A stretch of DNA of 20,126 nucleotides, from IMG/VR virus record IMGVR_UViG_3300031227_004569, positions 1 to 20,126 of that record, one strand, 5' to 3'. The notes beneath the pieces were generated by a model that made no database searches, was not told the origin of the DNA, and was given only the letters and a program-made list of their open reading frames with translations. This DNA is from a virus. Both the position numbers and the translations under genes were made by a program. Positions 14,158-20,126 of this stretch are shown in pieces. Each line of letters begins with the position of its first letter. Positions within the stretch are counted from its first letter, which is position 1.

Positions 14158-14175
14158 AGAGGCTACTACGCCTCT
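14158..14175 (-). terminator. Weak hairpin at the end of the sulfatase-like gene
   Basis: On the minus strand AGAGGC, a 6-base loop and GCCTCT form a perfect 6-bp stem followed by TTAAT. The hairpin includes the stop codon of the gene ending at 14166. The T-run is poor, so it may be an attenuator or RNA-stabilising hairpin rather than a full terminator. Confidence 0.35.
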
Positions 14176-14939
14176 ATAATTCTATTAAGAATAGGTACTT
14201 CTAAAAGTTTTGGATGATATATTTTGTGCCCGTACAGTCCATCTTCACCGCGACAATCTCCATGGTCGGCGAATACAAAAATATGTATAGGTTTCGGTAA
14301 CAGTGACAATAATTTTGGAAAATGGCTATCTACATAGTGTATTGCGGGCATCTGACCTCTGAATGAATAGGGCATATGTGTATCCGAAATATTTATAAAG
14401 AAGAATAATTTTTCTTTCTTAGGTAACAATAAACCTTCCATGTACGCTAATTGGTTCTCAAATGCTCCGGAAACTTTTTCGGAGAAATCCGTTTGCCAAT
14501 GAATTCCATCTTTAAAAAATTGTCGCCAAATTTCTCGCGATAAACACGCACGAGTATCAAACCAACTAACCCCGCCTATACCGACGGTTTCGTAGCCTAA
14601 GCTTTCTAAAGCTTTCACAAAATTAACATCATCATGTATACGATAATGATGTCGTATGCCCAAACCTGGATGGTGTGTACGCACGTTAAATACTTGAAAC
14701 CAACGCTCGGTTTTATAATTATAGATTCCGGGCTTCGTACTTTGCGGAAGCCATGCGTTATGAAATAATGCAAGATGTACAGGTAGCGTAAACCATCCAC
14801 AAGACCATGCTTGCGTAAATTTACCTAATTTATCTATATTAGGCGTTAACGCTTTATATGCGATATCGTAACGAAGAGAGTCCAATACAATAAAAGCGAT
14901 ATTTATAGGCTCTTTACGTAGATCTACGTTATAACGCAT
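14166..14939 (-). CDS. Sulfatase / alkaline-phosphatase-superfamily hydrolase
   Basis: A 257-residue protein with the sulfatase-superfamily order of motifs: NIAFIVLDSLRYD at 13-25 with metal ligand Asp20, TPNIDKL at 32-38, the nucleophile region FTLPVHLALF at 50-59 (Thr51 in place of the Cys/Ser of true sulfatases, as in TxPSH enzymes), SDTHMPYSF at 185-193, ADHGD at 224-228 with Asp225 and His226, and GHKIYHP at 237-243. It is shorter than most sulfatases. Thr as nucleophile points to phosphoester or phosphoglycerol chemistry as much as to sulfate. ATG 14939 lies inside the end of the preceding gene (11-base overlap). A cell-surface target is plausible, given neighbouring lysis and tail genes; no signal peptide is seen. 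Confidence 0.75.
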   Translation of the reverse strand: MRYNVDLRKEPINIAFIVLDSLRYDIAYKALTPNIDKLGKFTQAWSCGWFTLPVHLALFHNAWLPQSTKPGIYNYKTERWFQVFNVRTHHPGLGIRHHYRIHDDVNFVKALESLGYETVGIGGVSWFDTRACLSREIWRQFFKDGIHWQTDFSEKVSGAFENQLAYMEGLLLPKKEKLFFFINISDTHMPYSFRGQMPAIHYVDSHFPKLLSLLPKPIHIFVFADHGDCRGEDGLYGHKIYHPKLLEVPILNRIIEA

Positions 14940-15273
14940 CCCGCACTCTTTTCTTTTCGCGCAAACATTTATCCAAGGCAGTCCCAGATGCTCCGAGTAC
15001 TGTGAGGCCGAAGCCTACCCAAAAACTATCCGCTTTAATACCCGCTAACACTGCCGCGGGTATTTGCGGGATAAATGCACGCAAGAATCTTCGCAAGACC
15101 GATATTTTAGCATAGCGAGGTAAAGGCGTTCGAACTGTTTTGTCGAACGCCTTTATACGCTGTAGCGTTTTACTTTCGGCCACTACCTTGACCCGTTTTA
15201 CGCGTAGTAGGACATCCACCGCGTCCTTGATTGGCTCGTGTACCTTTACCCGAACCGTCCCGTTTCGGAACAC
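14929..15273 (-). CDS. Small membrane protein (start uncertain)
   Basis: The C-terminal half is convincing: RRFLRAFIPQIPAAV (residues 61-75), a hydrophobic stretch FWVGFGLTVLGASGTAL and a basic end LDKCLREKKR, a pattern seen in short phage membrane proteins of unknown function. The N-terminal half is doubtful. The frame opens at GTG 15273 without a ribosome binding site, overlaps a better-supported peptide gene in another frame (15170-15286) and contains a 12-bp hairpin. A start at TTG 15096, giving about 55 residues, may be the true one. It overlaps the sulfatase-like gene by 11 bases. Confidence 0.55.
   Translation of the reverse strand: MFRNGTVRVKVHEPIKDAVDVLLRVKRVKVVAESKTLQRIKAFDKTVRTPLPRYAKISVLRRFLRAFIPQIPAAVLAGIKADSFWVGFGLTVLGASGTALDKCLREKKRVRDAL
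15121..15155 (-). terminator. Perfect 12-bp hairpin after the Arg/Gly-rich peptide gene
   Basis: TAAAGGCGTTCG at 15121-15132 and CGAACGCCTTTA at 15144-15155 pair perfectly around an 11-base loop. On the minus strand it starts 14 bases after the stop codon of the 38-residue gene and ends in CCTTTA, a weak T-run. It may terminate or process the transcript before the membrane-protein and sulfatase genes. Confidence 0.55.
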
Positions 15274-15286
15274 TTTTTGTCGCCAC
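15170..15286 (-). CDS. Tiny Arg/Gly-rich peptide, 38 aa
   Basis: GTG 15286 has GGGAGA nine bases upstream, directly after the endolysin stop region upstream of it. The peptide reads MATKSVPKRDGSGKG, then TRANQGRGGC and ends GQGSGRK: very rich in Gly, Arg and Lys with one Cys. Short basic proteins with the PKRDGSG and RANxGRGGC pattern recur in phages in my recollection; their function is unknown to me, nucleic-acid binding being a natural guess. It is read in a different frame from the 114-residue frame ending at 14929 and is the better supported of the two over this stretch. Confidence 0.6.
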   Translation of the reverse strand: MATKSVPKRDGSGKGTRANQGRGGCPTTRKTGQGSGRK

Positions 15287-15310
15287 CGTAGTTATCTCCC
15301 TATTTTTACA

Positions 15311-15853
15311 TTATGATATCGTATTCATTATTTTATTGTAAAACTCTTTTATAGTGGTAGCGTTCCAGATATAGAATCTACCTTTAAAATTTAACATCGC
15401 CTTGGGCTTCTTAGAGTTCAAATAGCTGGGTATAGATACATGTATAAATCTTGTACGATAATCATCTGTTATATATAATATAACTTGATGCCAGTTATGT
15501 TGAAGATGCACTTCGATAAAATCGAATGCTTGTATTAGCAAGTTATTATTATACGTGGGATCTAAAAAACCCCAATCAGCAGCCTCGCATAAAACATGCT
15601 GTGAAGTTTTACTACCTCCGATTTTAGTATTTAACTCTTGAGAACGTTTTCCGGACGTAATAGCCATAGGACATTGAAATTTATCACGTACAGGTTGTAG
15701 GAGTAGCTTGGCGATGAAAAAACTCTTATACTTTTCAAGGGCATCGAAAGTAATCTGCGAGGCTAGCTCTGGATATTGTTCTGACGCCGCGAACTCGTCT
15801 AAATAGAAATTATCCGTAAGCTTAATAGGTTTTACGCGGGCTTCTTTTGACAT
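15311..15853 (-). CDS. Endolysin, peptidase M15 family
   Basis: A 180-residue peptidoglycan peptidase that would open the cell wall at lysis. It fits the M15 (M15_3-like) pattern: NFYLDEFAASE near the N-terminus, LLLQPVRDKF, ITSGKRS, the zinc ligands in QHVLCEAADWGF (His followed by six residues then Asp) and the last His in FIHVSI. No signal peptide is visible, so release would need a holin. ATG 15853 is chosen for AAGGAG upstream; a longer frame from 15943 would run into the preceding gene. Neighbours are a tail-completion-like gene upstream and small membrane proteins downstream, a normal lysis setting. Confidence 0.85.
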   Translation of the reverse strand: MSKEARVKPIKLTDNFYLDEFAASEQYPELASQITFDALEKYKSFFIAKLLLQPVRDKFQCPMAITSGKRSQELNTKIGGSKTSQHVLCEAADWGFLDPTYNNNLLIQAFDFIEVHLQHNWHQVILYITDDYRTRFIHVSIPSYLNSKKPKAMLNFKGRFYIWNATTIKEFYNKIMNTIS

Positions 15854-15881
15854 CGTAATGCTCCTTCCAAATACGCATAAA

Positions 15882-16283
15882 TTATCTTTCAATAGCAAAT
15901 ACATCATAGCGCATGACATATCCGTAAGCCTTGGCTGTTTCATCGTATAATTGCTGCGCGGTTAATCTAATAGTTAGCACAGCGAACATCTCAATCGCTT
16001 CGATACGAGCGTTAGCCAATTGAGTTTCCAAAGTATTTAAGATTTTGCTGGCTTCATCATAACCATCGGTCGACCAACCCCATATTTGTAAAGTTCCATC
16101 GAAAGTTTCTTTCGTACGACCTACGGCATGCCCCTGTAAAACTTCCAAGTTCGCGCAGGGGTATACAGGATTGGATACCTTCGCGAGCTCAGACGGATAA
16201 AAACGATCCTCAATTAAATCGCGTACTGCTTGCGCGTCGAGTCCGTAGTAGCGTACTGCATTATACAATTTGCGAACGTCCAT
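15882..16283 (-). CDS. Tail-completion / neck-like protein (DUF3168-like)
   Basis: The 133-residue protein has a layout like small tail-completion proteins: an N-terminal helix pair (KLYNAVRYYGLDAQAVRDLI), a central strand region and TLQIWGWSTDGYDEASKILNTLETQL, in which a beta strand ending in W-S is followed by a GYxEAxxI helix. This resembles the DUF3168 pattern but the similarity is weak. ATG 16283 shares a base with the previous stop (TAATG) and has AGGAG upstream. The tail-gene context supports a structural role. Confidence 0.55.
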   Translation of the reverse strand: MDVRKLYNAVRYYGLDAQAVRDLIEDRFYPSELAKVSNPVYPCANLEVLQGHAVGRTKETFDGTLQIWGWSTDGYDEASKILNTLETQLANARIEAIEMFAVLTIRLTAQQLYDETAKAYGYVMRYDVFAIER

Positions 16284-16849
16284 TAGAAAGCTCCTGTAAG
16301 AAAACCTACGAGGATGAGTCCTCCAAGTGTGCCAGCCCCGATCCCAACACCCGTCCAGAATTTGGACTTAGGCTTGGGAATCTTCTCAAAATATTCTTTA
16401 ATAAGATTTTCTTTATGGGGCGTTATACTTAAATTATTCTCAAAATACTTTGCGGGCATAAATCCGTAGGCTTTTACAACGGATTCTACATCCACCAAAG
16501 ATCTACCCTCAGTGCCTAGTAATACCTCACGAAATGTTTTTTGCGATACTATAAGTTCCGTGGGAGATACCTCAGATGGTACAAACGTAGTATCAGGACC
16601 AATCTTCGCTGGAAGTTCTTCAACATCGCTTTCCAACTCCCCAATACGTTCGATTAACTCGGCCATTTCTACTTTCCACGTTGTATCAGGAGGTACGGGA
16701 GCGAATCGTACAAGAACTTCATCGGGGATATGATCCCAAACGGGCTTTTCAACGATAACCTCAATCTTTCGAGGTTTGACAAAGTATAAAACCGTGAAAA
16801 ATGATAATACAATTAAAAGTACCGTATAAATTATAGTAGACCATTTCAT
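16283..16849 (-). CDS. Two-TM membrane protein with an extra-membrane coil, 188 aa
   Basis: An N-terminal membrane anchor (about residues 4-24, IIYTVLLIVLSFFTVLYFV), a mainly charged central region with a short coiled-coil-like segment (MAELIERIGELESDVEEL), and a Gly-rich hydrophobic C-terminus (about residues 166-188, GVGIGAGTLGGLILVGF). ATG 16849 has a perfect AGGAGGT seven bases upstream. The N-anchor plus coil is like an inner-membrane spanin, but the second hydrophobic end is not. Position between tail and endolysin genes fits lysis or tail assembly; no family was recognised. Confidence 0.65.
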   Translation of the reverse strand: MKWSTIIYTVLLIVLSFFTVLYFVKPRKIEVIVEKPVWDHIPDEVLVRFAPVPPDTTWKVEMAELIERIGELESDVEELPAKIGPDTTFVPSEVSPTELIVSQKTFREVLLGTEGRSLVDVESVVKAYGFMPAKYFENNLSITPHKENLIKEYFEKIPKPKSKFWTGVGIGAGTLGGLILVGFLTGAF

Positions 16850-16862
16850 TTTATTTTACCTC

Positions 16863-17732
16863 CTACACGCTTAAAGGTTTACTTTCTAACAAGAATATAG
16901 GTTTGAATATCATCTTACCCACATGACCTGCATAAACGTCTCCGAAATATTTTTGCTCAAATCTTCTATCCCATTTAACCGCCACCCAGTATTCATAATC
17001 GTAATGTGGTTGCAACCATACAAAAGCCGCTTCGGATAAAAGTAATCTATAATACTCAGTCTGAGCATCGAGATAATCATATTCCAATACGAAATTAGGT
17101 GCCCAACCTTTAACGTATTCTTTTAAAGTACCATCTACAAGACGCGCTGAAGACATAATATCTTCATCGTAGATAGGCTCATTTTTATTCGGATTATATG
17201 GAAATTCCGAATATAAATCTGTCGTAATACTTCTACAGGAAACTTTATCTATATAAGTATCATTCGCGTAACTGCCTCCAGCCACCGCAAAAATATCGAC
17301 ATTAAATGCTTGTAAAGTAGACGTCGTAAAAGCAAAGACTCCGAAAAAATGTTTATAGTCTGCCGTAATAACTTTCGTCTGCGCTGCAAGGGATTCATCT
17401 ACAGCGGATATTAATACACTACAAGTTGCAGCAGCAGCACCCTTAACATAGAAAGATAACGCATAAGATCTTCCAGCCAACGCCGAAGATTCCTGTATTG
17501 CATATCGAGCTCTAGAACGCGATACTTGCGCTCCAGCGTCTACGATTTTACATGAATAATCTCCCCAGAAAGTATCAGAGTCTAATACACGCGAAATTTT
17601 ACTTGCGCTAGGCGAACCAGCCCATCCATTAGTATTAGCCTCAAAACTTTGATTGGCAATAAGTTCAGAGCCGCAAATAAGAAATCGTGGGCGGCCTGAC
17701 CCTCCGAGAACTGTCGACCAGTTAAGACTCAT
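16863..17732 (-). CDS. Tail-associated protein with carbohydrate-binding-like jelly-roll domain
   Basis: Residues 20-170 match the general pattern of CBM4/9-type beta-sandwich domains: LIANQSFEANTNGW at the start, a DYSCKIVDAG strand, RYAIQESSALAGRSYALSFYVKG, then a final strand with DTYIDKVSC. The 289-residue protein continues with a Tyr/Trp-rich region of about 110 residues (WLQPHYDYEYWVAVKWDRRF) of unknown fold. The ATG overlaps the end of the 743-residue tail gene by 11 bases. Sugar binding on the host surface is a reasonable inference for a virion protein, not shown by conserved ligand residues. Confidence 0.65.
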   Translation of the reverse strand: MSLNWSTVLGGSGRPRFLICGSELIANQSFEANTNGWAGSPSASKISRVLDSDTFWGDYSCKIVDAGAQVSRSRARYAIQESSALAGRSYALSFYVKGAAAATCSVLISAVDESLAAQTKVITADYKHFFGVFAFTTSTLQAFNVDIFAVAGGSYANDTYIDKVSCRSITTDLYSEFPYNPNKNEPIYDEDIMSSARLVDGTLKEYVKGWAPNFVLEYDYLDAQTEYYRLLLSEAAFVWLQPHYDYEYWVAVKWDRRFEQKYFGDVYAGHVGKMIFKPIFLLESKPLSV

Positions 17733-19953
17733 GACTTTCCAATCCTTTTATACTGAGTTTGCCTGTTTTAGATGATAATCTTAATTCTGCAAGTACCCAT
17801 TTACGGTCTCTATTTAAAGGATAAAAACGTGTCGGGTATAACAATTGTACTATATCAAATGGATCTAAAAAGGGTGCAAAAGGTAATACCTGAGTTAAAG
17901 CTTTTCGTTCGCGTCCAAATTTACATAAAAGCATATCAGCAGCATGCCCCGATAAATTCTGTATCTGTATAAAAGGATTACTATCTAATGCAAGGGTCCT
18001 TTGTTCACCCCTCGCAACACCTCGTATTGTTTCACCGCTCTCATTTTCAAATGCCCAACTTACGGTAACTTTATCGTAACAATGCTCCCAACGCTTAGGT
18101 ACTGGACCCGGCTCAGCATAGGCAGCAATACCCATCGTAGGATCTATTGTAAAAGGTTTGTCAATAGTACCTCGACCCTCCCATACATAATAAGTAGCTA
18201 TTACAGGGTCGGCTTCTGTACCAGAGGCATCCGTTCCTCTAAAAACTACAATGAATGGATCTGAAGGTATAGAATCTACTAATGTAAGAGTTATAAGAAC
18301 ATCTCGTATTGTACCCGTTAAAGTTAAGGTAGCGTTTACATCCGTAGGATTAGCTTGTGTATAAACAAATCCAAAAGCTTCTACTTGTATAGAGGCCCAA
18401 TCGACGTCAATATATGTTATCGGATTGTATTTTAAATGTATAGATACAGATGTTAAATTACTTAACGTTTGATCCGTAGTGGGTAAGAGATCCTCAAAAT
18501 AAGGTCTGCCTTGTATGTAAGGTTTAGTTGTTAAACCTCCATAGGCACCTATATCATGCATAGGACCGAGTTTACCCATATAAAACTCAGAGTAGGGACT
18601 TAACCGATCATCGTATCTATCCGGACTACCTATGTTAATCAGCTTAGAATCCCCAGACTCTAAATAGCCGAAACCCATTTGAATAAGCTTTTCATACAAA
18701 TCATCCCATGCAAGTTCGTGCGTAGTCACCAATATAAAACCTAATGCGGTCCATGCTATATATGGAAAAGTAGCGTTAAATTCATGAAAAGGTCCGTAGG
18801 ATAATTGCGTAATCGTATTAATCCAGTTAGAATCTTTAGATAAATCTTTATGCAGTATATGTAAAGGCGTTTTATACAAAGGAACATCACGCCCATCAAG
18901 AAAATCGTCTCTACGTGTATAACCATCATCATAATCCCACGTAGATGAATACCAGTTACCTCCTTGCTTCCACTTCAAAAAAGGTCTATTCACGCCTAGC
19001 ATCGAATTAGGAATTACCGTGACGGCTCCAACATAAACGTGTTTATACTTAAAGGGATTGATTGCTACGTCAACATCTTTAAGCATAAATACATAAGGGC
19101 CTTGATGAGAACCTCCTTCACCGCTACTCCACGTATAATATCCAAAAGCTAAGCGATTCATCCCGTACGCCGCATATACGACTCCAGAACCTACTGACCA
19201 TCCTTCAGTACTAATTCCATACAAACGTTGCGTTATACCTTCACTAGCCCACATGCGTGTTTCATGTGTAGTAGTATTAGATTCAGTAGCCGAGGCTCCT
19301 GAATCTTCATAATGGCGCGGTGTAGGACAATCCTCGAAATTGCAATAACTAAACGTAAGTTTTTGATTTGTTAGTAAATAGGATATGTATTCATTAATAG
19401 TTTGAAATGCACAATCATTTACGATGTGTTGCCCGGAGTTGGATTGTATTCTTATCACAATATTAAGCTGTGCGAAGGTACAATTACGTATTAAAATACC
19501 TTGTGAGCCTACCACATCACAATTTATTCCTATAGGCCAGTTACCGCTATAATCGTTACGTCCGGGTCCTATAATAGCAACTTGTTCTAATTGTACGCCT
19601 AAAGCATTTTTATAATAAATAAGGGGTCTATAAGTTTTACCTACGGGCTGAGCATTTACACCCCAATATCTAAATACGATACGTTTTATATGTAAAAGAG
19701 CACTCGCGTTATCTACTTCGATAATTTGATGCGCCCTATATACATGACCTATTTCTACAACAGGCAACGAGCCTTGTGCATCGACACGACCTTCAATAAG
19801 CAAACTTTTATTACATGGAATCCCCGTAGTAGTATCAGGTACTGATATTATATGAGTACCCGGCATTACGATAATTGTATCACCATCGTTCGCGGATATT
19901 ATAACGGCGCCTAAATCGTCACCGGTATAAGGATATACGTAATGCGTAGCCAT
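17722..19953 (-). CDS. Tail / baseplate protein with right-handed beta-helix domain
   Basis: The 743-residue protein starts like pectin-lyase-fold tail spikes: YPYTGDDLGAVIISANDGDTI and VMPGTHI at residues 8-35, then strand-turn repeats to about residue 215 (IRNCTF, VNDCAF, SYCNFEDC). MHDIGAYGG at 465-473 is the end signature often found after such helices. The last 150 residues look different and resemble tail-hub C-termini (PFLDPFDIVQLLYP, then KWVLAELRLSSKTGKLSIKG). So it may be a baseplate protein carrying a receptor-binding beta-helix. ATG 19953 shares a base with the preceding stop; AAAGGAT lies upstream. No glycosidase catalytic residues could be assigned. Confidence 0.75.
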   Translation of the reverse strand: MATHYVYPYTGDDLGAVIISANDGDTIIVMPGTHIISVPDTTTGIPCNKSLLIEGRVDAQGSLPVVEIGHVYRAHQIIEVDNASALLHIKRIVFRYWGVNAQPVGKTYRPLIYYKNALGVQLEQVAIIGPGRNDYSGNWPIGINCDVVGSQGILIRNCTFAQLNIVIRIQSNSGQHIVNDCAFQTINEYISYLLTNQKLTFSYCNFEDCPTPRHYEDSGASATESNTTTHETRMWASEGITQRLYGISTEGWSVGSGVVYAAYGMNRLAFGYYTWSSGEGGSHQGPYVFMLKDVDVAINPFKYKHVYVGAVTVIPNSMLGVNRPFLKWKQGGNWYSSTWDYDDGYTRRDDFLDGRDVPLYKTPLHILHKDLSKDSNWINTITQLSYGPFHEFNATFPYIAWTALGFILVTTHELAWDDLYEKLIQMGFGYLESGDSKLINIGSPDRYDDRLSPYSEFYMGKLGPMHDIGAYGGLTTKPYIQGRPYFEDLLPTTDQTLSNLTSVSIHLKYNPITYIDVDWASIQVEAFGFVYTQANPTDVNATLTLTGTIRDVLITLTLVDSIPSDPFIVVFRGTDASGTEADPVIATYYVWEGRGTIDKPFTIDPTMGIAAYAEPGPVPKRWEHCYDKVTVSWAFENESGETIRGVARGEQRTLALDSNPFIQIQNLSGHAADMLLCKFGRERKALTQVLPFAPFLDPFDIVQLLYPTRFYPLNRDRKWVLAELRLSSKTGKLSIKGLESHES

Positions 19954-20126
19954 TATAAATGTAGATCCTTTATTTTTATAGTGTTATCTTCGTGCACACG
20001 CATATGCATTCCGAGGGGCGCACATAAATGTTCGAACATCTCGCGCCCATTCATATCAGACAGATCTGCATACTGAATACGCGGATAAAATGTACTGCTT
20101 ATCTGAAAAATATTACCCTTATGAGG
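19953..20126 (-). CDS. Tail protein, C-terminal 57 residues (partial)
   Basis: The minus-strand frame enters from the right edge and is open for 57 codons to TAA at 19955-19953, which shares its last base with the next ATG. The end reads DMNGREMFEHLCAPLGMH, then EDNTIKIKDLHL, a layout like the part of tail-hub proteins where a helix is followed by a strand pair (GMxxxVxxDNTIKI). The frame is secure from the coupled stop; the identity is a guess from context. Confidence 0.7.
   Translation of the reverse strand, partial: PHKGNIFQISSTFYPRIQYADLSDMNGREMFEHLCAPLGMHMRVHEDNTIKIKDLHL

Noticed and set aside
15854-15943. N-terminal extension of the endolysin
   Set aside because: It overlaps the tail-completion-like gene and lacks a ribosome binding site, whereas ATG 15853 has AAGGAG at good spacing and starts the conserved domain.
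16260-16267. TGTATAAT on the minus strand, like the three promoter boxes
   Set aside because: It lies inside codons 6-8 of the tail-completion-like gene, not in a gap, and no gene start follows at the right distance. It is best treated as chance, and shows the box alone is not proof of a promoter.

Overview
This window is a piece of a tailed bacteriophage genome (Caudoviricetes type, dsDNA). The evidence is a set of replication genes (UDG-PolA fusion, DnaB-type helicase, DnaG-type primase, RuvC-like resolvase, gp32-like ssDNA-binding protein), a phage-style tail and lysis cluster, tightly packed genes with ATGA and TAATG overlaps, and strong AGGAGG-like ribosome binding sites that point to a bacterial host. 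The DNA is AT-rich. I cannot name the host or the closest phage from sequence alone. No tRNA, rRNA, integrase, transposase or CRISPR array was recognised.

Layout. (1) 1-964, plus strand: the 3' end of a fibre-like structural gene with a perfect 9-bp tandem repeat coding Gly-Glu-Gln (collagen-like), then a C-terminal fibronectin-III-like domain. (2) 975-1580: an unrecognised gene. (3) 1653-9004, plus strand: a nucleotide and DNA-modification block: queC, a small winged-helix protein, folE2, dut, a uracil-DNA-glycosylase/DNA polymerase I fusion, a small Cys-containing protein, a P-loop kinase-like protein, a TGT/DpdA-like base-exchange enzyme, an HD hydrolase and a LAGLIDADG homing endonuclease. 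(4) 9111-10518: ssDNA-binding protein, a two-helix membrane peptide and an unrecognised 126-residue protein, closed by a strong terminator. (5) 10519-10799: a regulatory gap with a 19-bp perfect palindrome. (6) 10800-13806: RuvC-like resolvase, DnaB-like helicase, a small protein and primase. (7) 20126-13803, minus strand: tail and lysis genes running right to left: end of a tail protein, a 743-residue beta-helix tail protein, a jelly-roll tail protein, a two-TM protein, a tail-completion-like protein, an M15 endolysin, a tiny Arg/Gly-rich peptide, a small membrane protein, a sulfatase-like enzyme and a small hydrophobic protein. The two transcription directions meet at 13803-13806, where the stop codons overlap.

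How it fits together. FolE2 and QueC are the first and last enzymes of preQ0 synthesis from GTP, and DpdA-like enzymes swap guanine in DNA for 7-deazaguanine bases. Together they suggest a phage whose DNA carries 7-deazaguanine to evade host restriction. QueD and QueE are not in the window and must come from elsewhere in the genome or from the host. dUTPase beside a polymerase fused to a uracil-DNA glycosylase suggests active exclusion of uracil from the same DNA. Three TGTATAAT boxes lie before queC, dut and the ssDNA-binding gene and look like a shared promoter class. The replication operon at 10800 lacks this box and has the palindrome instead, so it is probably controlled differently.
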